From positions 1-46,702 of the forward strand of contig LJZT01000023.1 of the NCBI GenBank assembly GCA_001314905.1: a stretch of DNA of 46,702 bases, written 5' to 3'. The position numbers were made by a program, and so were the translations under genes. Position 1 is the first letter of the stretch. Every line of letters starts with the position of its first letter. Under the pieces are notes generated by a model. That model was not told the DNA's origin, did no database searches, and saw nothing but the letters and a program-made list of their open reading frames with translations. Below, in pieces: positions 25,401 through 36,700 of this stretch. The DNA comes from Phormidium sp. OSCR (GTDB taxonomy: Bacteria > Cyanobacteriota > Cyanobacteriia > Cyanobacteriales > Geitlerinemataceae).

Positions 25401-26853
25401 TCCCACCCAGTCCACCACGCACTTCAACTGACTCCTCGGCTTGAATGAAGATATTTCCCGCGTTTCCAGCACCAAAGGTGGTTGCTGAGAGTTGTCCGCC
25501 ACTTAAAACGCTTAATTGCCGGACATTCAGGTTCAGATCCCCAGCCGGGAAGTTATCGACTCGGGTATCACTTGTGATGACCGCACCTTCTTGGACAAGA
25601 AGACGATCCGCGTTGATATTAACATCACCACCAGCACCAAGCCCACCAGTAGCAGTTGATAGAGTACTGGGTATAACTCGGTCGAACTCAGGAAGCATCA
25701 CTCTCCCTCTGAGTTCTAACTGATTAGCAATGTTTAGGTTCAAGTTACCACTGGAACCCGGACTAAAAGAGACGGAAGAAATTTGTGCGCCATCGCGAAT
25801 CAAGAGTTGTCCAGCCGTCAGGTTCACGTCACCACTTGCTCCCAGTCCTTGGGTTTGGGTCAGGATACTGCTTGGCACCGGACTGCCCGTCTCAAAGTCA
25901 AGTCCGGCTAATTCAATGGTGTCTGTGACGTTAAGATTAATGCTACCACCAGCTTGACTGCCTTCGGTTAGGGAAAGAATGGTGGAACCATCTTGAATGC
26001 TCAGACGTTGCGATCGCAGCTCAATACTCCCCCCTCCTGGACCACTCACATCGACAGAAGCGCGTTGTCGTAAATCGATAGAACCCGAGTTTTCAACACC
26101 GCTGTAGTTGGGTTGAAAGGGAGTCTCTAGGCTTACCTGACTGTTACTCCCTAAAGTTCCTAGGTGGATGTTTCCCTGCTCAGCGGTCAAATTGCCGCCA
26201 TTCAGTGAAATGTCCCCACCCAGAAGAGTTAGGGACTGACCGGATTCAACTTGTAACCCTCCAGCGGGCGATCGAAGCACTCCACCCGCTGGGTTTAGGG
26301 CAAAGTTATGACCTGAACCCCGAACCTCAATCTCACCCGGGTTCGCCCCAAACTGGAGTCCCACGGGAGTCGTGACCGTCAAGAGTGGCAAGTTGGGGGA
26401 CGTTGGGGTTTGGCCAAAGGTTGTTCCATCGGCAAATTCAAATCGCTCCGCCGTTGTGGCGAGAAAAGACCCGCCAATATCTAACTGAGCCTGGGGACCA
26501 AAGACGATGCCATTGGGGTTGAGTAGAAATAAATTGACCCCATCAGCACCAATGAGTCCATCAATGTTGGAAATTCCCTCCCCAGTAACCCGAGTCAAGA
26601 TGTTCTCAATGCTGAGATCATGACGGAACCAGGCTTCATTCCCGGTGGGGAGGGAAAATTCCTCAAAACTATGGAACAGATTGCGATCGACCTGAGTTCC
26701 CCCCTCAATGGTGAACTGGCTGTCCTCAACGGTCACGCTAGAGGGAATTGGGAGAGTTGAATCTGGGACAATTTGAGCAAGTGTTGGCGAGGGACAGACT
26801 ATCACAGCAACGGGTAGCCCCCAAATGGCTGATCTCCAATGATTCATGTTCAC
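22450..26853 (-). CDS. TpsA-TpsB fusion: haemagglutinin and transporter
   Basis: One open frame of 1,467 residues. After a signal peptide (MNMNHWRSAIWGLPVAVIVC) comes a TPS haemagglutinin domain (~27-300) with the hallmark LLNPNGIVFGP, then beta-helix repeats to ~880 and a Pro/Gln linker. A POTRA domain (~941-1015: FHFVGNTVFSDEEL ... GYITSGAYIPP) and a FhaC/ShlB-type 16-strand barrel region to the end follow, with RRMRGYRQDVLL and the C-terminal strand SIRFNPL. In two-partner secretion the TpsA passenger and TpsB pore are separate; here they are joined, in the order passenger first, pore last. The polypeptide could export its own N-terminus. No cleavage site is visible. It lies 39 bp from the PEP-CTERM gene upstream. 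Confidence 0.88.
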   Translation of the reverse strand: MNMNHWRSAIWGLPVAVIVCPSPTLAQIVPDSTLPIPSSVTVEDSQFTIEGGTQVDRNLFHSFEEFSLPTGNEAWFRHDLSIENILTRVTGEGISNIDGLIGADGVNLFLLNPNGIVFGPQAQLDIGGSFLATTAERFEFADGTTFGQTPTSPNLPLLTVTTPVGLQFGANPGEIEVRGSGHNFALNPAGGVLRSPAGGLQVESGQSLTLLGGDISLNGGNLTAEQGNIHLGTLGSNSQVSLETPFQPNYSGVENSGSIDLRQRASVDVSGPGGGSIELRSQRLSIQDGSTILSLTEGSQAGGSINLNVTDTIELAGLDFETGSPVPSSILTQTQGLGASGDVNLTAGQLLIRDGAQISSVSFSPGSSGNLNLNIANQLELRGRVMLPEFDRVIPSTLSTATGGLGAGGDVNINADRLLVQEGAVITSDTRVDNFPAGDLNLNVRQLSVLSGGQLSATTFGAGNAGNIFIQAEESVEVRGGLGGNLSSIVSQSGVPSPPGAEPRPLATGTGGNVNIQTPRFSIVQGGQISGATAGGGLGGNVTITTELLEVLGSLPSPRVDIPSAITAITLGESNAGDLTVNSQQIRVQDGGQITASTQGPGNAGNLNITANDIDLSGRTPDRSRPSRFTVRTEGAGDAGNLNLSGHRLTIRDGAEVNVDGISPDREGNLNPGSAGNLTIQVRDLFLNTGRLTAETTSGDFGNIIINANDIRLLENSQVTTNAVGTATGGNIEIDTDILTALENSDINANAQDNFGGRVILNTQGLFGAEFREESTPNSDITATSELGPDFSGIVEINTPEVDPVSALVELEDRPVNAAVDQNPCIQGSETELVVTGGGGLPPSANDPFSGTGPWQDLRLDPLDDPQSHDNLPDESPQARSPSPQRIRQAQDWTLNAEGELVLTAPNGGSDYRPPSSEQNCSPQSQLPQSDKQNRPQSQQNQEFQVQNFHFVGNTVFSDEELAAETQDLLNRPLSFEELQTAADTITEHYEDKGYITSGAYIPPQTTENRVVTVQILEGTLEDIQVRTSGNLNPNYVVRRIERVVVGPVNQGQLIEALQLLQLDPHIDRLSAELAAGVQPGTNLLKVQVEEPNAVTVSLGLDNDRSPTVGSFRQQANSGIANLFGIGDVASLAYGNTEGTDNWNLGYQLPVNALDGTVSLLYSTGDSRIVEAPFDQVDIQADTRTYEVSYRQPLLRQVQPRRDEENASTASDEGENSSPPSDYVFREFALGLTASRRDTQTSILDRNFPLSPGADNQGETNISVLRFFQDWTQRDSREVLALRSEFSLGVNWFGATVNDDDPDSQFFSWQGQAQWVRRLGGGLETQQPETRLVLRGNAQLSADSLVPIEQFSLGGRRRMRGYRQDVLLADSGLFASAEVQIPLFRFARRQGTVWLAPFVEAGTVWNLGDRPNPDTSSLASAGLGLRLGLGDRLSAAFDWGIPLVELDTGNDSLQDNGLYFSIRFNPL

Positions 26854-26892
26854 TCTCCCAGGGATGTTTGAAGTTGATGACCTTTTAAATAG

Positions 26893-27537
26893 TTAACGAT
26901 GTTGAGTTGCCATCCGGCAAGTCCATCGTCGTTTGAGGGCAGACCCTCCAAAAATGATACCGATGAGAATAAGACTCAGGGTTGAAGTTGGCTCAGGGAT
27001 ATCTTGCGACTGCTGTGACTCAGAGGGCTGAGTATCCACTGGGACTTCGACAACTGATTCATAGCTCTCTGGGAGTTCAAATGTCAGGATATCCTCAAAT
27101 TCTACGTTGGCTCCAGTAAGCTGATTGACCTCATAATCAGAATTGATGAGGCTAGTTAATAGAAAGATGTCACTGGTAGGGTTTGCATTTTTTGACTCCA
27201 AATAGATAGAGTCAAAAGACAGGAATGGATCGGGATCTAGGTTGGGGATGAGGAGATAATAAAACTCGTCAGGGTTTTGATAAGAGGTAAAGCGAACAAA
27301 GTTGATCGCGCTTAAACTCTCAGTCTGCATCGCCCCTCCATCACTCAACTCATAGTCATCCCACCAGTGAAAGGTAGTGGCATAAGGTTGATGGGGCATC
27401 CACCAGAGAAAGGGAAGGTTTAAGACATCACTAGAACCATCTTTAGGGGTGACTTGAATGTAGCCACTGACACCTGGGGTAAATATGAATCCAGTGGTAT
27501 CTTGATAGTTTTGCTGTTGTGCTGACCAAAATGGCAT
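26893..27537 (-). CDS. PEP-CTERM protein without a signal peptide
   Basis: This 214-residue protein starts MPFWSAQQQNYQDTTG after a plausible AGAGGTAA site. It has an aromatic-rich beta-type body (FHWWDDYEL, NPDEFYYLLIPN) and ends in a PEP-CTERM sorting signal: IPEPTSTLSLILIG, a hydrophobic stretch and KRRWTCR. In the PEP-CTERM/exosortase system such proteins enter by Sec and are then anchored or processed at the signal. No N-terminal signal peptide is visible, which is unusual. It could be the first gene of the TPS-CHAT operon. Function unknown. Confidence 0.75.
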   Translation of the reverse strand: MPFWSAQQQNYQDTTGFIFTPGVSGYIQVTPKDGSSDVLNLPFLWWMPHQPYATTFHWWDDYELSDGGAMQTESLSAINFVRFTSYQNPDEFYYLLIPNLDPDPFLSFDSIYLESKNANPTSDIFLLTSLINSDYEVNQLTGANVEFEDILTFELPESYESVVEVPVDTQPSESQQSQDIPEPTSTLSLILIGIIFGGSALKRRWTCRMATQHR

Positions 27538-27636
27538 GATAGTTACCTCTACTGTGATACATGAAATTGCAAAAAATTAGACCGTTCTTTTTAGAACTAT
27601 GCCAGCTAGTCCTAATCCCTTAAGAAACATTCTCTT

Positions 27637-27665
27637 GTATCAGGGGAATTTTTGGGCTTCTAGAA
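27637..27665 (-). promoter_or_regulatory. Degenerate copy of the shared promoter motif
   Basis: On the minus strand TTCTAGAA, 15 bases, TGATAC keeps the exact spacing of the CYGTAAAA-N15-YGACAG motif, with several mismatches. It lies ~100 bases before the PEP-CTERM/TPS/CHAT genes. It could be a weak promoter of the same class or a chance match. Confidence 0.3.
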
Positions 27666-27718
27666 ACATTGTAATTATACCTTTGTGACCATTAAAAATT
27701 TGAGTATAGCGAATTGAA

Positions 27719-30700
27719 TCATGACTTAATTTCACCAATGACCAACTCATCCACGCCGAGCCGTTCTGTTTCTTCTGGTTTATGGATGGTCACAGCGTTG
27801 AAAGGTGTTTCTGTATCTTTAACCCCAAAGAATAAGACTGAACCCGAAAATTCGATATAGTTCGCTTCAACGGGAATCACTACATTTTTTGTCGTTCCAT
27901 CCTCCCGGTGCAGCGTCATCGAGAACGGACTGCCTTCAGCATCCGTGATATTCAGACCAAAGGCTGATTGAGGCTCACTGAACTCAATGGTAAACTCTGT
28001 ATCATTGCGACTCATCAGATAGTTCTTTCCTGAGGTGGGGAACATTCCCCCATTGGTTCCCTCGACCAGGGTTTCCACCATTAAGTCACCGGTATAGGAC
28101 AGGGTTGCCGTCGTCCCTCCAAAGTCCAGAACTTGAGGACGACTGTTATTTTCAAATTCTTCAAAATCGACCGTCTGAAGATTGACCAGATCTGCTAGAA
28201 ACTCCGCGCGAGCTTGATTCGTTTTCGGGTAATCCTCCATGCGGACTTCATTGCCTTCTGTATGGAGGTCTTCTGCGAAGTAGGATTGAGTTGAATTTTC
28301 ACTGCCTGATAAGTTAGTGGGATTCTTCGCAACCCAAGCATCATACTCTCCCGCATTGAAACCGCCCAAGTCTCCGGTTGTTCGACCCACCACATAAAAA
28401 TTGTTGTTGCGGTCTGTTGCCATGCCTAAAATTTCGTCACCGGCAGATGAGCCAATATGGTCTTGTTCTAGGAGGTTGCCATGGCGATCGTAAGACATGA
28501 TGAACCCGTCAATTGGGCCATGACCGTCTGAAGCAAACGCCAGATCCGTATAACCCCCTACTCGCACCACGCCTGCGTCATCAACGGCTAAAGCTGATAT
28601 CCGTTCTTCGCCACTCCCCCCAAACTGACGAGTCCAGTTTAGTGTGCCATCGGTTAGATAACTTGCCAGGAAACCATCGGCTTTCCCGGAGTGGGTTTCA
28701 CCGGGGAATGCTCCTGCTGTTGTTCCAGTGACATAGATGCGGTCTTCGGTATCGATGACGACATGGACATCCCGATGAAAGCGTTGGGTCGGGTCTAGGA
28801 CAGGACTTTGATGGGATGTTGTGCCTAACATCTCCGTCCACTGTTCCACCCCATTCGTGTCATAGCGTTTTAAGAAGATATTAAATCCATCTAAATCACT
28901 GTTATCATCAGCATGAGCCGTCGTTACGCCTGCGAAATAGACATTGCCCTCACTATCGACAGCCACGGAACGTCCATAGGTCTTTCCATCCCCCTCCACG
29001 GAAGTTGACCAAACCTCATTACCATCGGCATCATACTTCATTAAAACGGCTTCCGATTCCTGCTCTGAATTCGCCCGTAAGCCAGCTAAATAGATATTGC
29101 CGTTGGCATCCGTTTCTATGCCACTGAGCCAGTCTTGAATTCCCAGTGTTTCAATCACTTGATGCCAAATGGGATTGCCATCGGCATCAAATTTAGAGAG
29201 CGTACCATTGCCACTGGTCACCTCAGCATTCGTATCATCATATCCAATGACATAGACTGACCCATCGTCTGCCACTTTGACATCAGTAAAAGCATTGAAA
29301 TTAGTGCCCTGATGAGGTTGTTTCAACCAAACAACATTGCCCTCTGTATTGTATTTAGCGAGGAAAGGATCCGCGACTCCTTGAATGGGATTGACCAAAT
29401 CACCTAAAGTTGTACCCACAACATAGACGTTTCCATCACTATCTACATCTACCCCATTGGCAGAATCAGGTTGATTGGTACCCGCTTGTTGGATCCAAGA
29501 GTCATTAAGAATTGAAGATTCAACTGTGTCGCCTGTGCCAAAGATTTGACCGAATATACCAGACCCAGAACCATCTTGGCCCTCAGACTGCCAAGTCATG
29601 ACAAAGCGTCCATTGGATAATCCCGTCGCTGATGGATATCCCTGATAGTCATTTGTATAAGTATTGACTAGAAATTCTTGCCCAACTAAATTACCATTGT
29701 TGTGGTAACGTTGACCATATACACCAGCTCGGGAACCGTCTTGTTCCCAAGAGTGCCAAGTTACGACAAAACCTCCATCCGATAATCCTGTGACTGATGG
29801 ATACCACTGACCGTTATCAGTATAAGTGTTGACCCGAAATTCGGAATCGACGGAATTACCATAACTGTCGTAACGTTGACCGTATACACCATATCCAGAA
29901 CCATCTTGACCCCCAGACTGCCAAGTCACAACAAAGCCTCCATCAGCTAAGTCGGTGACTGATGGTTCTCTCTGACTCCCATCGGTATAAGTGTTGACTT
30001 GAAATTCGGAACCGACAGAACTACCATAGCTGTCGTAACGTTGACCGTATACACCATATCCAGAGCCATCTTGACCTTGAGACTCCCAAGTCACGATAAA
30101 GCCTCCATCTAATAATCCCGTCACTGATGGTCTCGCCTGCCAATCATCGGTATAAGTATTGACTTGAAATTCGGAACCGACGGGATGGCTATGGCTGTCG
30201 TAACGTTGACCGTAGATTCCATACCCAGAACCGTCTTGCTCCCAAGAGTGCCAAGTTACGACAAAGCCTCCATCCGATAATCCCGTCACTGATGAATACA
30301 CCTGAACTCCATCGGTATAAGTGTTGACTTGAAATTCGGAACCGACGGGATGGCTATGGCTGTCGTAACGTTGACCGTAGATTCCATACCCGGAACCATC
30401 AGGTGAACTCCAAGTCACGATAAAGCCTCCATCCGATAATCCCGTCACTGATGGGTGCCGCTGAGACTCGTCAGCATGAGTATTGACTTGAAATTCAGAC
30501 CCGACGGGGTGGCCCTTGCTATCGTAACGTTGACCGTAGACACCATGGCCAGAACCATCCTGACCCTCAGAGTGCCAAGTCACGACAAAGCCTCCATCGG
30601 CTAACCTCGTGACTGATGGCCTTAGCTGATCGTCATCGGTATAAGTATTAACTTGAAACTCTTCCCCAACTTTAAAAACCGGCTCCTCTATTGTAAAACT

Positions 30701-33700
30701 CTGCTCAGATGCAAATTCCGAACTGGCAAAACCACCATCCACCGCCTGCACGCTCCAGTAATAAGACCCCGGAGGCAAATCATCCAACGTCCAACTGGTA
30801 TTTTCAGCGACATTACCCAGTTCAGCGTCTTGACGAGTTGCATCGACAATATCCGAACCACCGGGTGTAGTGCCGACTCGCAAGTTATAGGTCAAATTCC
30901 CTTGAGATGTTCCCTCATCGGCGACAGCATCCCAACTCAACGTCACACGGTCTCCATTTCGCTCAAACCTCAAATTGGTGGGAATATCAGGGGGAGAAGT
31001 TTCTCCCTCATCTCCATCGCTAGTAGCCGAATACAGATTCAGTTCATCTTCAGAAACTTCATAGGGAATCAGTCCCAAAGCCCCTATGCTGAGTCCATCA
31101 CCATGGAATCCTGGCATTAAATTCTGATTCATTTTTAGGATAAAGTTCTGGACATCTTCTGATGTATCCCCTAAACTTTGCTGTGCAATGGAGACCAGGT
31201 CATCCTGTAATATCTCACGAGTCCATCGGTAATACCGTCCATCAAACTTGGAAATGGGGACTAATACATCACCATCAGGAAGCTCAACACTGTTGTTCGT
31301 ATCGAGAATCCATTGCCTCGTGGTCGAGTGTAAATGACCGAGATTGTTTTCTGATAAATTCGTCAGGTCTTCAGAATCTGAAGTTGAGTATTGCTCCCAC
31401 TCAAAGTTCTGTTCCCTCCAAGCATCGATATCAAACTCTAATGAACTGCCGTCCTCATCAGGGGGAGTTAATGGATTCCCATATTCAACAAAATAAGCAG
31501 CAACATAACCTGTTTGACCTCCAACTTCCACCTCATACCAATCGGAACGAATTTCACCCTCAGGGGTCTCATAATCTCCACCAGTCACTGGACGTAAAAT
31601 TGTTAAACTTGTCCCCTTTTCCAGAACATCAGGAGCATGGTAATCAATTGAAGGTCCTTCCCGTAGATTGAGCGGCAAGTTACCCACCTTATCATTCACA
31701 TAACCCTGTTTAGGATAGTCAGATTCCTGAATCGGCTCCGTTCCATGAAGTGTCAAAGTCCAACCGTCCCAAATTCCCTCCGTCTCCTGATCGTCATTCC
31801 CAGTTGACAAGACTGATGAGTCATTGCCATCATTGGCCACCCGTAGCGTCCAAGTTCCCTGAGACGTTTCCCCCCAATGCCGAACCGATGTAAACCACCA
31901 ATCATCAGGATTAGCAGGTTGACCAATTTTTTTACTAATTTCATAGGGACTTGCTAACTCAGATACAGTCGTTTTTTCCTCTCCTTCCGCTGTCGTATAA
32001 GTATGGACTAACTCCAGCGTTAAATTCTGAGGCGTGGGGTGATTTCCTTGGAAATCAATCTCGACCCATTCAAGCGTTAAATCATCCTCGATCTCAATTG
32101 AAGAACTCACACCCTCGGGATCATTCTTAGGAATACGGCTGTTTTGGATATGAGGTAGGTCTTTCACCGTAAGCGAGGTTTCTGGCGCCACTGGAACCCA
32201 ACTCTTCGCGGCTGCTACTGCCGCGTCAGCATCCACCATGCCAAAACCATACTGATGACTATGACGAATAGCATCCTCAGGGGAACCACTCCAGTCGGCA
32301 TTTTCATCATGGATTGCCTCCCGATTCGCGGTCTCAACCAAAATATGCTGAATATCACGCCAGGTCAGGTCAGGATTCACCTCTAACATCAAGGCAATGA
32401 CCCCGGAAACAATAGGAGCCGCCGCTGAAGTTCCACCGAATTGATTCGTCCAGTTTCCAGCACTACTCCCGGCATCTGTTTGGATATCCGTGGTGGCAAT
32501 TCCCGCAGTATTTAAGAACACCGCTGCACTGCCGAGTGACTCGTGCGAATTATTTGGATTCAGTCCTCGAACTTCAACGCTCCAAGTTCCACTAGCCTCT
32601 TGGTGAGTAAAGATATCTAAACTTTCTTCTGGACGAAAATCACCCTTGAAGAGAGCAGTATGATCGGGCAACTCCTGAAGGAAAATATCAGAAAAATTAA
32701 CCGTCCAATCTTCTTTGTCGGGTTTTTCAAAAGGAACATCGCTAAATAACTTTGCCCGAGTTTCAGTACCATCTTCTCCCACGCGGACCAGACTGACCTC
32801 CAAATCTTCATACTGAGCATGATTAATTCCTAGCTGAACCTGCAAACTATTGATAAGTTCGGAACTAGATAATCCTGGAAATTCTCCCAAATCAACCGAT
32901 AAAACTGATCCATTATTAGAAATACTTTGAGGATTACCAGAATAGGAAATTGCGTGAGTATTCGCTGAAGGGGCTGACAAAAACAGCGGCGCACCTGGGG
33001 TACTATAAACTGCCTGATTTCCTACATGATCAACAGCTCCCACGGCTAAAGTATACCGAGAGTTTGCTAAGGGATTATAGTTGACGTTATCATGTTGCTG
33101 CCGGCTATTCCCCCCGGAAAAAATAAAAGCATTTCCTAAATCATTTCGCCCCGTCTCCACTCCATTTTCTAGAGTCCAGGTAGCACCCGGTAACGATACA
33201 CCTCTAAAGGTTGTCCCCCAACTATTGTTATAGATATCAATTGCCTGTTTTTCATGAGAAAGTGTCTTAGAAATTGCCGAGTCTGTAAATCCATAATTGC
33301 CTAGCTGTAATCCAGCCCAAGCTGCTCCTGGGGCGACTCCCCTCTCCTCTCCCGCTGAGTTAGCGATGGCTGCTCCAGCCACTTGGGTTCCATGAGGATT
33401 CACTACCTCAAACTTAACCGAGGTATCGCGTTCCAAAAGAATATCCTCAGAATTATGATTGGTGATTTTCAGTTTCCAGGGATGATTAGCATTCGGAGCA
33501 TTGGGGCTTTTTCCATTGAAAACATCGGTTGAATAGGTTTTTTCACCCGCCTCTAAGTCCGACAAGCGAAACTCCTGCCCATTGGGACTAATCAAAGACA
33601 TTTCCACGTCCTCAATTTGGGAGTTATCCCCAAGACGGACTCCCTTCAAATTCAAATCCAGGTTAGATATATGTCCCTTAATATCATAAATTGACCAGGA

Positions 33701-36700
33701 ACCATCGTCCCATTTTACGTCATAGGTCTCCCCAGGTTTAATGCTCCTAGAGCGAGCCAAACCTGAGGTAACGGAAAGAATATAACTGGGGTCGTCGTTA
33801 TCTTCATCAAAGTCATAACTGAGATGAGCTTGATAATTATCACGTAAGTTGAGATGGTTGTAATCAAAACCTGTATCGACAACACCAATGGTTGCTCCTT
33901 GGCCGGATACCCCATGGTTATCCCAAGCCAACTTAACCCGGCTATCAACCCCTGACTGACCGCCAGTTTGTCCAGTATTCTCCAGATGCCATGAATAGCT
34001 AGAATTGTTGACATTAAAAGGTGGAGAGTCAACGCTTAGAGTTGGGTCATGCCAATCAATGGGTAAATCGACCAACGGATAAGCAAACTCAATCTCACTA
34101 ACTCCGTCCATCGCCGCCGCAATGTCATAGGGGTCATTGTCCCCATCAAATTTCCAAACATAGGTATTAGGAATATGTCCCGTAGGTTCCAACACCGTCC
34201 CACCAAGCTGTTGAGCCAACGCCTCAGGGGATTCTCCATTTTTGACACTGACCACCCATTGTTCCGTTAACGCCAAAATATCAGGATGATAGGCGTCTAA
34301 GTTCATGGCTTGGGTAATTGCCTGTTTCACCCGTTCTGACAGATGCTGGTCTTCTGAAACAGACAGCACCGTAAAGGAATGACTGACTGGCTGACCCACC
34401 TCACCACTCTGGTCATGAGGAATCGCCCGTAACTCATACTGACCCGGTGTTAACCCGCTCAACTCTTGCTCAAACCCGCCCCAGTCTGGGTGATTGGGGT
34501 CAATGGCAAACTCGCTGGTTTCGCCAACCTCAAGCCAATCCCCACCATCTTGTCGTAACCACAACTCAACCCGTTCCAGGTCATCAGCACCATCGGCATC
34601 ACTCACCCAACCTGAGACCCGAAGCGTCTCCCCAGGATTATAAAGTCGGCTCAAGGACAACTGTAAATCCTCAGGTTCCTGATTCGCCGGAGTCAACGGC
34701 TGCGGCTCCCTCAACGGAGACTCCACCTCCCGATTCACAGAGCCACCCCAATACACCGGCAAGTCCACCACCGTTCCCGGCGGCAAGACCTCATCGGGTC
34801 CCAACACAGGATTCCCCTCTGAATCCCGAATCTCCGACCAAGCCGCCTCATCCCCCAGTTGCTCCTCGGCAATCCCTGCCGGAGTCTCCCCAGGTCGAAC
34901 AATATAACGCCAGCGAGGATTCTCCCCAATCTCAATGGGACTGGGGTCATAGGCTTGCGGTTTTGTCGCCTTCGCCAGATGCACCGCCGCCACCAAATTC
35001 AACAGACCCGCTCCCGTTTCCGCATTCCAGTTGGGAGTCCCCAAATCCGTCGCCGTGGTTTGCAGAATCTCCATCACTTGGCGATAACTCAACTCAGGAT
35101 TCGCGGCCCAAACCTGGGAGGTAGCCCCCGTCACCCGCGCCGTCGCTACGGAAGTTCCCGCCAGAGTTCCCAGGTCATCTCCCACCGTCGAAACCACGGG
35201 ATTCTCCGCTGTTCCCCCAGGGGCAACCAATCCCAATCCTGCCCCAACGTTGGAATAGTCGGCACGGTCATGACCCTGGGCCACTGCCACGTTGGGGTCA
35301 AACTCTTCCGCCGCACCCACCGTCAGCACATTGTCAAATTCCCGAGCCGCTTGTGCCAAACCCGAGAGGGTTCCTCCCTGATTCCCCGCCGCCGCGACCA
35401 CCAACACCCCCTGTTGACGGGCATACTCCAGAGCCGTTCGTTCCTGGGCCGTCAACTCATAGCGAGGGGTCACATTGCCCTCCGCGTCAATCTCAGTCAA
35501 GTCCAAACTCAGATTCACCACCGCATTCGGCTGGCCCGCCTCTTGGGCCGCATCCACAAATTCCACCAGGGAACTGGCCCAGTCTCCCGACCCCACAGCA
35601 CGACCCAACCAAATCGGCGCGTCGGGATTGATACCATCAATGCCAAGGTCATTGTCCTGTTGAGCCGCAATCAGTCCCAAGAGATGGGTTCCATGTTCAT
35701 TGCCTTCACCGGGAGCCAAGAGGGGGTTATCATCCCCATCCACTAGGTCCTGTCCCAGAATGAGGTTGTTGTAGTCTAAATCGGGATTATCCTGGGCAAA
35801 CCCGGTGTCAATAATGCCCACCAGGGTCTGGTCTTGCTTGGGAAACTCAAACGGTTGCGGCGTCGCCGGACGGTCAGACTCCGCCGGGTCGCTCTCGTCG
35901 GAGGTCCTGTCTACGTCAGAGTCCGCCACAGGGTCTTGGGAACCAGACTCGTCTTGAGTTTCACTAACCTCAGCGGAACCGTCAGACCCCTCTGGGTTTT
36001 CGGTCTCAGTCCCGGTTTTGGTCTCCGTTTCAGTCTCCGTCTCGGTCTCGGTTTCACTGGCGTCTGAGGCTGTCACCTCACTGTCAGAGGACGACTCTTG
36101 AGGTTCAGTCCCCGTTTCATCATCTGTCTCATCATCGGTTTCGCTATCTGTTGCGCTATCTGTTTCATTATCGGTTTCGCTATCTGTTGCGCTATCTGTT
36201 GCGCTATCTGTTTCATTATCGGTTTCGCTATCTGTTGCACTATCTGTTGCACTTGAGGAACTCTCCTGGCTTGAGCTGTTTCCCGACTCCGTTGACTCCG
36301 TTGACTCCGACGCCTCAGCGGCATCATCCGACTCAGAGTTATCCGCCTCGGTCTGAGCCTCATCGCTGTCATCTTCATCCGCCTCCGTCTCATCGGAATC
36401 GGTTTCCGTGTCCGTTTCCGCCGCCTCTAACTCCTCGGCTTCGGAATCGGGACCGGCGGAGTCTGAAGTGGAGTCTGAGGACTCCGAGGCGTCATCGCCA
36501 TCGGGTCCACCGTCCGACTCAGCGGCCAACTCAGCTAAATCCAGTTGTTCACTGGTGGCCAGATAGGGGTCGGTATAGGCCAGCAAGGCTTTCCCCATGT
36601 CATCTTGTCGCCAGTCCAACTCGGGGTCAATCACGTCGCTGACATGAACCGCATCCCCCACAGCACCCCGAATCTGGAAGATGACATCGTCATAGTCCCA

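Noticed and set aside
29531-30670. CRISPR array
   Set aside because: The period is ~163 bp, in frame, without short identical repeats and unique spacers; it is a protein repeat.
34447-35746. Plus-strand ORFs of 225 and 295 aa opposite the giant gene
   Set aside because: The minus-strand frame encodes clear subtilase motifs here; the plus-strand proteins are basic or Pro-rich with no recognisable domain.
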